Assembly (NCBI RefSeq): GCF_011762485.1 | Contig: NZ_JAAKGI010000001.1 | Coordinates: 248,001 to 312,000, forward strand | DNA from: Yeosuana marina | Lineage (GTDB): Bacteria; Bacteroidota; Bacteroidia; Flavobacteriales; Flavobacteriaceae | Direction of reading: 5' to 3' | DNA length: 64,000 nucleotides | Part shown: piece by piece, positions 19,477 through 28,217 of the stretch | How positions within the stretch are numbered: the first letter of the stretch is position 1 | Layout of the letters: each line of letters opens with the position of its first letter | Notes under the pieces: model-generated | Told to the model about the DNA's origin: nothing | Seen by the model: the letters and a program-made list of their open reading frames with translations, nothing else | Database searches by the model: none | Program-made: the position numbers and the translations under genes

Positions 19477-20673
19477 ATGAGAGTTTTACAAATCAATAAA
19501 TTTTTATACAATATGGGTGGCGCAGAAACCTATATGTTTAAACTATCTGAAGCTCTTAAAGAACTTGGTCATGAGGTCAAGTTTTGGGGAATGAAACATT
19601 CTAAAAATATAATTGAAGATGAATTTGATTGTTTTGCAGATTGTATAGAGTTTTATGAGCTTTCAAGTATTCAAAAAATAACAGCTACTCACAATACAAT
19701 TTATTCGAAGAAAAATATTAAGAAAATAAATTATTTCTTAGATCAATGGATGCCAGATATTGTGCACATTCATAATTATAATTTTCAACTTACACCTTCA
19801 ATTTTAAAAGTATTTCACAAAAGAAACATTAAAGTTGTACAAACTATTCATGATAGTCAAATGGTTTGCCCTTATCACAGATTGTATAATTTTCAAAGAG
19901 AATCTACATGTGTTAAGTGTGTAGAAGGAAGTTTTTCAAACTGTATTAAAGACAAATGCTTTGATAATTCATTATTTAAAAGCACTATAGGAGCCTTAGA
20001 GTCTTATCTTTATCATGGATTAAATTATTATAATAAATATATTAATCATTATATAAGTCCAAGTCAGTTTTTAAAGAATTTAGTAAGTAAAAGAGTAAAC
20101 CAAACAATTGAAGTAATTCCAAATTTTGTTGATGTATTACTTAATCAAAAAGAACTTATTAATAATAAAGATTCGTATTTTTTATACTACGGAAGAGTAT
20201 CAAAAGAAAAGGGGATTATTGATATCATTCCAATATTAGAAAAGTTAAAACTAAATCTCTATATTGTTGGTAATGGAGATGAAGTATCGCAAATTAAACA
20301 ATCTGAATATATTACATATCTTGGTCCTAAATATGGAGAAGAATTGTTTTCTATAATAGCCAATGCTAAATATGTAATACAACCTTCTAAATGGTTTGAA
20401 AACTGTCCTATGACAATTGTCGAATCATTTTCACTAGGTGTTCCAGTGATTGGTGCAAACCATAGTGGTTTTAAAGAGTTAATAGAAGATGGTGCAACCG
20501 GTTTTATACTTGATTTTACGAATAAAGAAACATTAGAAGACGAACTATTAAGAGTTGATTCGCTCTATACAGAAGCTTTAAGGCAACAAGCGTATAAATT
20601 TTATGTTGATACGTTGTCTAAACAACAACATTTAACCAAAGTTGTTAAGATTTATGAATCATTACTAACTTAA
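19477..20673 (+). CDS. GT4 family glycosyltransferase with cysteine-rich insertion
   Basis: A GT-B glycosyltransferase of 398 residues. The N-domain begins [20 protein letters not shown], the acceptor-side glycine loop typical of GT4. The C-domain carries [19 protein letters not shown] near 241 and an intact EX7E motif in [21 protein letters not shown] near 308. After [10 protein letters not shown] there is a small insertion with cysteines C131, C145, C148, C156 and C161, spaced like a zinc-binding knuckle, as seen in a subset of GT4 enzymes. The sugar specificity is unknown. It lies within the tight cluster, three bases before an acyltransferase gene. Confidence 0.88.
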   Translation: MRVLQINKFLYNMGGAETYMFKLSEALKELGHEVKFWGMKHSKNIIEDEFDCFADCIEFYELSSIQKITATHNTIYSKKNIKKINYFLDQWMPDIVHIHNYNFQLTPSILKVFHKRNIKVVQTIHDSQMVCPYHRLYNFQRESTCVKCVEGSFSNCIKDKCFDNSLFKSTIGALESYLYHGLNYYNKYINHYISPSQFLKNLVSKRVNQTIEVIPNFVDVLLNQKELINNKDSYFLYYGRVSKEKGIIDIIPILEKLKLNLYIVGNGDEVSQIKQSEYITYLGPKYGEELFSIIANAKYVIQPSKWFENCPMTIVESFSLGVPVIGANHSGFKELIEDGATGFILDFTNKETLEDELLRVDSLYTEALRQQAYKFYVDTLSKQQHLTKVVKIYESLLT

Positions 20674-20675
20674 GT

Positions 20676-21377
20676 ATGAGCCGAAGTTTATTTACAAAAA
20701 TTGTTTCAAAAATTAAAGGTGAAAATTATGATGTAAACCAAAGTTTTTCGACTTGGGATACCATTTTAATTCTCTTCAATAAATCGGTTGCTTTAGCAAA
20801 AGGAATGATTTTTATCAAGCCCTTTTTAAAATCTTCTAAGGGACTTATCTTCAAAGAAAAAGGAGCGAAAATATCATTTAAAAACAAAATAAAGTGTGGA
20901 AAAAATTTACTTTTAAAACGGAACAGTCATATTTATGCATTATCAAATAAAGGAATTGTAATAGGTGATAATTTTTCTTTAGGAGAATATGCAATTATAG
21001 AATGTACAGGTGTTTTAAGATTAATAGGTGAGTCTTTACAAATTGGAAATAATGTAGGAATAAATCACTATTGCTTCATTGGAGTAAGAGGACCAGTTAA
21101 GATTGGAGATAATGTTATTTTTGGACCAAGAGTTAGTGTGTTTTCTGAAAACCATAATTCCGATCGTTTTGATATCCCAATTAAAGATCAAGGAGAAACA
21201 AGAAAGAGCACCACTATTGGAAATGATGTTTGGATTGGCGCAAACTCAGTAATCTTATCTGGTGTTATAATAGGTGATGGCGCAATAATTGCAGCTGGAG
21301 CAGTAGTGAGTAAAGATGTTCCGCCATTAGCAATTGTAGGTGGAGTACCTGCTAAAATCATTAAATATCGGAAATAA
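20676..21377 (+). CDS. Left-handed beta-helix (hexapeptide) acyltransferase
   Basis: A probable sugar O-acetyltransferase of the LbetaH/maltose-acetyltransferase type, 233 residues. Hexapeptide repeats run from about 65 to 225, including [47 protein letters not shown] and [19 protein letters not shown]. The catalytic histidine is expected in [13 protein letters not shown] near 152. It ends with the typical [22 protein letters not shown] tail. It likely decorates a repeat-unit sugar, in keeping with its place between a glycosyltransferase and the flippase gene. Confidence 0.9.
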   Translation: MSRSLFTKIVSKIKGENYDVNQSFSTWDTILILFNKSVALAKGMIFIKPFLKSSKGLIFKEKGAKISFKNKIKCGKNLLLKRNSHIYALSNKGIVIGDNFSLGEYAIIECTGVLRLIGESLQIGNNVGINHYCFIGVRGPVKIGDNVIFGPRVSVFSENHNSDRFDIPIKDQGETRKSTTIGNDVWIGANSVILSGVIIGDGAIIAAGAVVSKDVPPLAIVGGVPAKIIKYRK

Positions 21378-21422
21378 TAATCGGCGTTGTAAATGGATTT
21401 AAGTAATAATAGTCACCTATAA

Positions 21423-22634
21423 ATGGTAAAAGAAAGTCTATTTAAACATATAAATAAAGTAGTCCCCTTTATTGAACTTTTCACAAAAGCATTAAGTTTT
21501 ATAGGTGTAATTATAATTACAAGACTTTTAAGTGTTGAAGAGTTTGGTGTATACTACTATGTGGTATCAATTGTAGCTTGGGCTTCTGTCTTTATGGATG
21601 GTGGGATAAGTTATTTTATAATCAACAAAAGCATTAAGGATGAGTTAGAAAACCTTGGTCATTATCTGGTTAGTAGAGTGACATTTTCATTGATTACAAT
21701 TATTATTCTTTGTTTTGTTGTTGGTGTATTAAAACAAGGGGATATCATTTATGTTTTACTCTATTCTATTTCGTTTTTATTTATTTTATTAACGGCATTC
21801 TTTAAAATTGTAGCAAGAACACAAGGTAAAGTAAAATTAGATATAGTTACCATTGTTTTAGAACCCTTAATTAGAGTTCTTATATTGTTAGCATTGTATT
21901 TTTCGATTTCAAAAGTTAACTTAAGCACCATTTTTGTGGTATTACTCATAACTGCTTTACTTGGTTTTTCCTTGTCGTTCATGTATTTTAAAAAACAAAT
22001 TCCTTTAATAATAAGACCTACGATTACGCTCAAGGAGATGATTGATATCTTAAAGGAAACAAAGAGCTATTTGCTAATGTATTTGTTTTTGGTGGGTTTG
22101 AAGAGAGTAGAGATTATTATTGCTAATTTTAGGTTTAGCAAGTTTGATTCTGGACTATATTCTTCAGCAGATAATTTTTATAATTCTGCATACTTATTTT
22201 TTACTGCCTTGATATTGATTGGATTAAAAAAGCACTATGTAATGACCTCAAAAGAGAAACAGAAAAATCTATTTAATATTGCTGCAGTTAGTTTTTTTAG
22301 CGTGGTGTTTTTGTATTTTTTTTCAGATGTCATTTATTCAATATTTTACAAAGACAGTTATATTCAAGGTTCTAAAATATTAAGTATCATTTCACTATCT
22401 CTTCTGTGCACTCCATTCACATATTTTTTCATTTTAAATAACAATTACAACAATAAAATTAATATCAATGTTCTTGTTTTAGGTTTTTCATTTGTTATTA
22501 AAGTTATACTTCTTCTTTTCGCTGAAAATATTTTTATTTTTAGTTATTTTGTTGTTGGTATAGACTTAATAATTATAATTATTTATTCCTTATTATCATT
22601 AAAAAAACCGAAAAATCAAAAAAAGAATTTGTGA
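21423..22634 (+). CDS. Wzx-type oligosaccharide flippase
   Basis: A polytopic membrane protein, probably of the MOP superfamily, that would move undecaprenyl-linked repeat units to the periplasm. The N-terminal segment FIGVIIITRLLSVEEFGVYYYVVSI is the standard Wzx opening, and about twelve hydrophobic segments follow. At 403 residues it is shorter than many Wzx proteins (often 420-490), but both ends look intact. It is very AT-rich, as is common for Wzx and Wzy genes obtained by exchange. A second flippase-like gene lies at 55.4 kb, away from this cluster. Confidence 0.82.
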   Translation: MVKESLFKHINKVVPFIELFTKALSFIGVIIITRLLSVEEFGVYYYVVSIVAWASVFMDGGISYFIINKSIKDELENLGHYLVSRVTFSLITIIILCFVVGVLKQGDIIYVLLYSISFLFILLTAFFKIVARTQGKVKLDIVTIVLEPLIRVLILLALYFSISKVNLSTIFVVLLITALLGFSLSFMYFKKQIPLIIRPTITLKEMIDILKETKSYLLMYLFLVGLKRVEIIIANFRFSKFDSGLYSSADNFYNSAYLFFTALILIGLKKHYVMTSKEKQKNLFNIAAVSFFSVVFLYFFSDVIYSIFYKDSYIQGSKILSIISLSLLCTPFTYFFILNNNYNNKININVLVLGFSFVIKVILLLFAENIFIFSYFVVGIDLIIIIIYSLLSLKKPKNQKKNL

Positions 22635-22683
22635 ATTAAATTTTTTGCAAGTTGCACAAAATCTAAAACAACAATAATTTAGC

Positions 22684-23391
22684 ATGACTGATGATTACAT
22701 AAAATTAGCAAAAAAAATAGCCTCAAATTTTTTACTGGTTAACAATTATTATCCTACTAGTAAATCAAATAAAGCTAAATATGCATTCTATCAAATAATG
22801 ACCCCATTTGTAAAAGCACATTACAAACTATTTAACTTCCTTTACCCTCAAAGGCCTTGGACTAGCCCAGCCTCAATAATATTTTTTGATAGAGTTTTAA
22901 AAGATGATATGGTTGGTTTAGAGTATGGTAGTGGACGTAGCACTCTTTATTTTTCTAAAAGAATAAAAAAATTAGTAAGCATTGAGCATAACGAAGAATG
23001 GTATAAATTAGTTCAAAATCGATTAAAAGAAAACAACATAGAAAATGTGGATTATTTTTTATTTCCAAAAGAGCATGTTGATTATAACAAAGACGATTTG
23101 GATATTTACCTCAACGAGCATGATGAACAAGAATCTAAAAAAACCTTTGAGAAGTATTATAACAAGGTTAATGATTATCCTGATGGTTTTTTTGACTTTG
23201 TAATAATTGATGGTAGAGCGAGAGTTCGTTCTGGATTAAACTCAATTGATAAGCTTAAAAGTGGAGGGATATTTGTTCTTGATAATTCAGAAAGAGAAAG
23301 ATATAATCCACTTCATGAAGCACTTGAATCTTGGCTAATGGTTAAAACCACAAATGGTATAACAAATACAACTATATGGGTTAAACCTTAG
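22684..23391 (+). CDS. Class I SAM-dependent methyltransferase-like protein
   Basis: A soluble protein of 235 residues. A Rossmann methyltransferase core begins near residue 75: motif I GLEYGSGRSTLYFSK, then KKLVSIEHNEEWYKLV as the strand-2 acidic region, FDFVIIDGRARVRSG near 180 as motif IV, and GGIFVLDNSE near 215. The role could be methylation of a glycan sugar, but acceptor specificity is not readable, and some homologues may not be methyltransferases. Its stop codon overlaps the convergent membrane-protein gene by four bases, and there is a 49-bp gap from the flippase gene. Confidence 0.75.
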   Translation: MTDDYIKLAKKIASNFLLVNNYYPTSKSNKAKYAFYQIMTPFVKAHYKLFNFLYPQRPWTSPASIIFFDRVLKDDMVGLEYGSGRSTLYFSKRIKKLVSIEHNEEWYKLVQNRLKENNIENVDYFLFPKEHVDYNKDDLDIYLNEHDEQESKKTFEKYYNKVNDYPDGFFDFVIIDGRARVRSGLNSIDKLKSGGIFVLDNSERERYNPLHEALESWLMVKTTNGITNTTIWVKP

Positions 23392-24584
23392 TTGTTTGAG
23401 TTTTTGATTTTCTCGAGCGTAAAAAAGTTTGAAAAAACCAAAATATATATTGCCGTTACAGCATTAGTGAAATAGTTACCACCAAAAAAAGCAGACAATA
23501 ACACGCTAAAAATGGCATACTTTAAAAAGGCGTTATACAAGTAATGCCTTATGATATATTTATAATAAAGGCTTAAGTATAAAACCATTCCAATAATTCC
23601 CCAAAAAAAGAATAGATCAACAAAGGCCATTTCTGTTCTTAATATATTAAAAAATCCACCACCTATTAAGTAATTGATAAATGACCAGTCATATTGAGAA
23701 GCTAAATTTAAAGTCTCCATTAATAACAAATCTCTTGTTGAAGTAATTGCTGTTATAAATCCATAGTCATTATAGAGAATCACAAAAGGTTTTAAATGAG
23801 TTGATAAAAAAAGACTTAAGATGTCAATTGAAAGAAAGATTGCTACCACTAGAAGTAAGAATAAAATATAAAATGTAAACTTTTTATAAAGTTTAAGATG
23901 AAAAATTAGATATACACCCACTAAAGCGTAGAAAAAGTAAAGCGTTTTAGTACCAATTAATAAACCACTAATGATGATAATCCAAAAATCTAATGTGATT
24001 TTTTTTATCTTAAGATAGTTGTAAACTACATAAATAGTAGCAAAACAATAGATATAAGATGCATGACTATTCATTTGAATTATACCATTATATCCAAATC
24101 GATCATGTCCGTAGGTACGAAACAAATCTAGTTTAAATAGAATACCTACTAATATCGCAATAAAGTTTATCCTCAAAAAAAAAAGAATTATAGTGAGTGC
24201 TTTATGTATTTGAATGTCTTTAAAATTCAATTGGCTTATATAGTCTGCCATAACAAAAATAAAGGTGTATTTTGCAAAGTATAATAGGTTTTCTAGTAGT
24301 TTTTCTTTTAGAGATAATCCGGTATCAATGCCTAGTTGTGAGAAGAAAAAGAGTAAGCCCAATATGACTAATGCCCCAAAAAGAGAAGATGATATTAATT
24401 TTCGAGCAAAAACGTAACATAAAAACATCATTTTTATTACAATACCTACTCTATAATGCTCAACGCCATAAAAGTCTAATAATTTTGTTAGAAATTCCGA
24501 AATAAAAAACAAAATCAATATTATACTCAATTCATTTGTCTTCTTAAAACTCCAAAAAGATTTAGTAAATATAGGAGAAAGCAT
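23388..24584 (-). CDS. Polytopic membrane protein, O-antigen polymerase/ligase-like
   Basis: The only reverse-strand gene inside the main glycan cluster. It encodes 398 residues with about eleven hydrophobic segments. A polar segment LFRTYGHDRFGYNGIIQMNSHASY near 170-195 and another near 275-310 (TSTRDLLLMETLNLASQYDWSFINYLIGGG) sit where Wzy/WaaL-type proteins carry their periplasmic loops. FVDLFFFWGIIGMVLYLSLYY near the C-terminus also resembles that family. I therefore call it a third polymerase/ligase-like protein, with moderate confidence. It converges on the methyltransferase-like gene (four-base overlap) and diverges from the RmlD-like gene at 24666. Confidence 0.65.
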   Translation of the reverse strand: MLSPIFTKSFWSFKKTNELSIILILFFISEFLTKLLDFYGVEHYRVGIVIKMMFLCYVFARKLISSSLFGALVILGLLFFFSQLGIDTGLSLKEKLLENLLYFAKYTFIFVMADYISQLNFKDIQIHKALTIILFFLRINFIAILVGILFKLDLFRTYGHDRFGYNGIIQMNSHASYIYCFATIYVVYNYLKIKKITLDFWIIIISGLLIGTKTLYFFYALVGVYLIFHLKLYKKFTFYILFLLLVVAIFLSIDILSLFLSTHLKPFVILYNDYGFITAITSTRDLLLMETLNLASQYDWSFINYLIGGGFFNILRTEMAFVDLFFFWGIIGMVLYLSLYYKYIIRHYLYNAFLKYAIFSVLLSAFFGGNYFTNAVTAIYILVFSNFFTLEKIKNSNN

Positions 24585-24628
24585 AAAATTTGTAAGTAAA
24601 AAAATTAGTGATAGATATTTTTTAAAAT

Positions 24629-24636
24629 TATATTTG
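24629..24636 (+). promoter_or_regulatory. Candidate -7 box for the second RmlD-like gene
   Basis: TATATTTG matches TAnnTTTG in the 81-bp divergent gap between the reverse-strand membrane gene and the gene starting at 24666. A promoter is needed here because transcription cannot enter from the convergent upstream genes. No -33 element was found at the right distance. Confidence 0.45.
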
Positions 24637-24665
24637 TAGCTAAATCTACAATAATTTAAAATATT

Positions 24666-25583
24666 ATGAAATTAGAGAAGAGTACTAAAGTATATATTGC
24701 AGGATGTGGAGGAATGCTTGGAAGAGCTGTTTATGCTTATTTTTCTGAAAGGTGTAATGTTAAAGCAACAGATATTGACCTTAATATTGAATGGCTAGAA
24801 TATGCAGATGTAAGAGATTACAAACAAATGGAAGAATCCATAATAGCGTTTCAACCAGAATTAATTATCAATTTAGCTGCGCTTACTGATCTTGAATTCT
24901 GTGAAAAAAATGCAGAAAATTCATGGCTAACGAATGCCCTTGGAGCAGAAAATATAGCTTTAATATCCAAAAAACTGGACGTTCCTATGGTTTATATAAG
25001 TACGGCAGGAATTGTAGATGGAGAACAAGATCTTTACAATGACTTTGATGCACCAAACCCATTAGGTATTTATGCTAAATCTAAATATCATGGAGAAGTT
25101 TTTATAAAAAGCTATCTAGACAAGTTTTTTGTTTTCAGAGCAGGCTGGATGATGGGAGGAGGGCCAAATAAAGACAAAAAATTTATTAATTTAATCTATC
25201 AGCAAATTAAGTTTGGACAAAAGGAATTGTTTATTGTTGATGATAAATTAGGAACACCCACATATACGCTCAGTTTTGCTGAAGGGATATTTAAAGTTGT
25301 TGAAACTGAACTTTATGGTGTTTATAATCAGGTTTGTGAAGGCGATTGTAGTAGATATGAGGTTGCTGTTGAGCTTGTTGACCTTTTAGGATTAAAAGAT
25401 GAATTAAAAATCACAAAAGTAAGTTCAGATTACTTCAAAACTGAATATTTTGCGCCTAGGCCAACATCAGAAAAACTGGTAAACATGAAGCTTAATGCAA
25501 GAGGAATCAATTTTATGCCACACTGGAAAGAAGCATTAAAAGACTATGCCCAAGTGTTTATAGCGGATTTAAATAAATCATAA
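24666..25583 (+). CDS. RmlD-like NAD(P)-dependent sugar reductase (second copy)
   Basis: A short-chain dehydrogenase of the RmlD substrate-binding family, 305 residues. VYIAGCGGMLGRAVYAY at 9-25 is the cofactor loop. NLAALTDLEFCEKNAENSW near 77 parallels the RmlD NCAAYTAVDKAE segment. STAGIVDG replaces the usual STDFVFDG, and GIYAKSKYHGE near 137 holds the YxxxK pair. FRAGWMMGGGPNKDKKFI near 156 and DDKLGTPTYTLSFAEGI near 188 follow. It is clearly divergent from rfbD at 11.9 kb, so it may reduce a different 4-keto sugar. It is five bases ahead of the DUF1972 glycosyltransferase. Confidence 0.82.
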   Translation: MKLEKSTKVYIAGCGGMLGRAVYAYFSERCNVKATDIDLNIEWLEYADVRDYKQMEESIIAFQPELIINLAALTDLEFCEKNAENSWLTNALGAENIALISKKLDVPMVYISTAGIVDGEQDLYNDFDAPNPLGIYAKSKYHGEVFIKSYLDKFFVFRAGWMMGGGPNKDKKFINLIYQQIKFGQKELFIVDDKLGTPTYTLSFAEGIFKVVETELYGVYNQVCEGDCSRYEVAVELVDLLGLKDELKITKVSSDYFKTEYFAPRPTSEKLVNMKLNARGINFMPHWKEALKDYAQVFIADLNKS

Positions 25584-25587
25584 TTAG

Positions 25588-26694
25588 ATGAGAATAGCCG
25601 TTTTAGGCATAAGAGGTCTTCCAGCTAATTATGGAGGGTTTGAAACCTGTGCAGAACATACAACTAAACATTGGGTGGCTATTGGTCATGACGTACTTGT
25701 ATATTGCCGAAAATCTCATTATGAAAATCAATTAGAAGCAGTTTCTGGGGTAAAATTGACTTATGTAGGTTCGATCCCGATAAAAGGAATAGAAACCTTA
25801 TCGCATACTTTTTTTTCTATTATAAACCTTATCTTCTTCCATTCAGAATATAGATATATTCATTTGTATAACTCGGGTAATGGAATATTTATCCCTTTTT
25901 TAAAGTTATTTGGAAAGAAAGTTATAATATCAGTTGATGGAATTGAATGGAAACGAGAAAAATGGGGTTTTATAGCAAAATTTTTTCATAAACTAGGAGC
26001 TAATCTAGCTGTTAAATTTTCCAATAAAATTATTACAGACAACCAAGAAGTTTATAATTTTTATAAAGAAAAATTTGGTATAGAATCAGAAATAATTGAG
26101 TATGGAGCCAAATTTATATACAAAAACGAGTTTTCAGGAGAATTTTTAAACAAATATAATCTCAAACGGCAGGAATACTATATTTTTATTGGGCGATTAG
26201 TTCCTGAAAAAGGTGTACATCATTTAATAGATGCATACTTAAAACTAAAAACAAATAAGCCACTTGTTATAATTGGTGACGACACTACAGAAACAAGTTA
26301 TAGGAATGATTTGTTTAAGAAAGGTGAAGCAAATTATAATATTATCATGACAGGGTTTCTATATAATAATGAGTACGAAGAATTACTTTCTAATTCTTAT
26401 TTATATATTTCTGCAAGTGAATTAGAGGGTACTTCTCCATCACTTTTGGCCGCAATGGGAGCTAAAGTTTGTACTTTGGTAAATGGTATTGATGAAAACT
26501 TACAGACCATTAATTCGTCTGGGATAGCGTTTGATAAGTTAAATTATCAAGATTTATTAAAAAAGTGGGAGTATTGTGAAAATAATCCTTCATACGTCTA
26601 TGAAATGGCAAATAAAGGCTATAATCATGTCAAGGCGAATTATCAATGGGAAGGCATTTCAAAAAAATATCTTAAGCTATTTAAATATTTATAA
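25588..26694 (+). CDS. DUF1972/GT4 glycosyltransferase, rhamnosyltransferase-like
   Basis: The N-terminus MRIAVLGIRGLPANYGGFETCAEH is the hallmark of the DUF1972 domain found in rhamnosyl- and related GT4 transferases. VDGIEWKREKWG near 113 is also typical. The C-terminal GT-B domain contains IFIGRLVPEKGVHHLIDAYLKL near 199 and the donor region SASELEGTSPSLLAAMGAKV, where the usual second glutamate of EX7E is alanine. The pairing with an RmlD-like gene fits a deoxysugar donor, but this is inference. It is the last gene before the disrupted region at 26.7-30.5 kb. Confidence 0.85.
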   Translation: MRIAVLGIRGLPANYGGFETCAEHTTKHWVAIGHDVLVYCRKSHYENQLEAVSGVKLTYVGSIPIKGIETLSHTFFSIINLIFFHSEYRYIHLYNSGNGIFIPFLKLFGKKVIISVDGIEWKREKWGFIAKFFHKLGANLAVKFSNKIITDNQEVYNFYKEKFGIESEIIEYGAKFIYKNEFSGEFLNKYNLKRQEYYIFIGRLVPEKGVHHLIDAYLKLKTNKPLVIIGDDTTETSYRNDLFKKGEANYNIIMTGFLYNNEYEELLSNSYLYISASELEGTSPSLLAAMGAKVCTLVNGIDENLQTINSSGIAFDKLNYQDLLKKWEYCENNPSYVYEMANKGYNHVKANYQWEGISKKYLKLFKYL

Positions 26695-27003
26695 GTTATT
26701 TTTAATCCTTTATTTTTTTTACACGTTCATTAACATACATAGTCTAACAAATGTTTGTGTCAAAATAACTATTTATGAAAGAGTTATTTACTATTGATGT
26801 AAACTTGCTCATGGACATAGAATTAAAGCCATTAATAGATGAACGAAAGGAGGCTTGTTGTAGGTATCATATTTCGCTAAAAAGGAATAATCTGAGTTCC
26901 AGAAAAGCATGGAAAATCACCTAAAAAAATGAATTAATAAAATTGATAAGTGATTTCTTCTACTATTTTTAAGCACTTATTCTTGCATAAATAATATAAA
27001 TAT
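26695..27003. other. Non-coding, probably decayed intergenic DNA
   Basis: About 310 bp follow the DUF1972 gene without a convincing gene. The longest small frame I see is 26811-26924 on the forward strand (37 codons, MDIELKPLIDERKEACC at its start), which I do not recognise. No tRNA, terminator or insertion-sequence ends were seen. Because it leads into a ugd remnant, it may be debris from past recombination. Confidence 0.5.
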
Positions 27004-27125
27004 ATGATAATTAAAACCATCTACGGCATTGGAGCAGGCTACGAAGTAGGCCCAACCATGGCAGTTTTTGCTGAAAAATGACCACATATAAAAGAAACGA
27101 TGATTGAGTTAAGGCATCTATAAAT
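27004..27125 (+). pseudogene. Remnant of the 5' end of a second ugd gene
   Basis: The first roughly 120 bp closely resemble the start of intact ugd at 28218. Reading from the ATG at 27004 gives MIIKTIYGIGAGYEVG then PTMAVFAEK, against [16 protein letters not shown] then PTMAVVAQK in the intact gene. At codon 26 the intact TGC (Cys) is TGA here (27079-27081), followed by PHIK in both. Similarity fades after about 27125 and nothing downstream resembles the rest of ugd. It is a truncated, stopped copy left by duplication or gene replacement. Confidence 0.85.
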
Positions 27126-27209
27126 GCGTTTCAAGGTTAGTACTTAAGTAATAGTTAGACGCTTTCGGTATCTAATTTAAAGACATATTTATAAAATTTA
27201 AAAGTGTTA

Positions 27210-27998
27210 ATGGCTAAACAAAAAGGCATTATAAAACTTAAGGGAACGCTTAACGGGTTATGTTACTACAAACTAAATGGAGAAGACATCGTCCGAAAAG
27301 CAGTGGGGCCTTCTAAAGAGCGCATTAATAACGATCCTGCATTCATTCAAGTAAAAGGTAATAATCAAGAATTTGCAGCTGCCGTATATCTTACTAAATC
27401 TATTAGTATCGGTTTAGGTTCTGTTGCCAAAGCTTTTAAGGATAGCTATATGCACAGTCGGTTAACTGGTGTTTGCCGCAAAATTATTCAAAAAGGTGAA
27501 GGAACTAAAGGACAAAGAGAAGCAAATCTTTTTAACGATCCAGAAAGCCTTATAGGATTTCAATTACATAAAGAAAAATCGTTTAATCAAATCAGGGCAT
27601 TAATACTTGACGTTACTACTAATGCAGAACGCAATATGGTAACCATCACGATTCAAAGACATGCTCATGATAAGTTAAAAAAATACACAAAAAGCGATAG
27701 GCAAGTTGTTTATACAGCAGTAGTAGGTTTGGTAGCACCCCAAAATTGGAATAAAACATTAGAAACCTATGAACCAATGTGTGCAGAACAAAATGGCTTA
27801 GGGTTCACTATAGAATCAAAAGTAGAATCTTTAAACGACCAATCCCAAAGCATCCAACTTCAGGTTAAAACAAATATGAATATAGATAGTAAGGTCGCTT
27901 TAACTGTTTGGTTGGGAATGAGTTTAGTTGAAACAACACAAAATAAACAGGAGGCAGTGCAATCGCACTATGGTATGCAATGTATAGCGGTGCTATAA
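27210..27998 (+). CDS. Conserved Bacteroidota hypothetical protein (MAKQKGIIKLKGT-type)
   Basis: A soluble 262-residue protein of unknown function. It starts MAKQKGIIKLKGTLNGLCYYK. I recognise this opening and the later RINNDPAFIQVKGNNQEFAAAV region from unnamed Bacteroidota hypotheticals, but know no function. The middle (about 40-105) is basic and helical; the C-terminal half is beta-rich with regular hydrophobic alternation. I use the ATG at 27210; a GTG two codons upstream is also open. There is no signal peptide or membrane segment. It lies exactly between the ugd remnant and intact ugd, so it may have arrived with, or caused, that rearrangement. Confidence 0.7.
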   Translation: MAKQKGIIKLKGTLNGLCYYKLNGEDIVRKAVGPSKERINNDPAFIQVKGNNQEFAAAVYLTKSISIGLGSVAKAFKDSYMHSRLTGVCRKIIQKGEGTKGQREANLFNDPESLIGFQLHKEKSFNQIRALILDVTTNAERNMVTITIQRHAHDKLKKYTKSDRQVVYTAVVGLVAPQNWNKTLETYEPMCAEQNGLGFTIESKVESLNDQSQSIQLQVKTNMNIDSKVALTVWLGMSLVETTQNKQEAVQSHYGMQCIAVL

Positions 27999-28217
27999 AA
28001 GGTATAAGATGTATTAGACCATAAGGGCAGGTTCACCCGTAGTAAAGGAATACCAAAGCTTACTTAAACCTATTCATTACATATAGGAAACAAATTCTTC
28101 TGTCTTGCAGTCTAGTAACTTAAATTTTATAGCTATTGATGAAACATAAAGTTAATTTGATGTTGGTAGCAAAGTATATTTAATGAACTTCCTTATTTTT
28201 GTTTAAATTTTAATAAA
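27999..28217. other. Intergenic gap before ugd, no feature recognised
   Basis: These 219 bp contain no open frame of note, no hairpin terminator and no RNA gene that I can see. They should contain the ugd promoter, but no clear TAnnTTTG with a matching -33 box was found. Confidence 0.4.

Noticed and set aside
21761-22033. Reverse-strand open frame within the flippase gene, and other similar antisense frames across the window
   Set aside because: They lie wholly inside clearly coding genes in another frame and have no family features of their own.
21423-22634. Frameshifted or truncated Wzx because of its short length
   Set aside because: Both termini look complete, about twelve membrane segments are present, and no continuation is found in other frames downstream.
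26811-26924. 37-codon open frame as a small gene
   Set aside because: There is no recognisable family, no promoter or hydrophobic pattern, and it lies in decayed DNA next to the ugd remnant.
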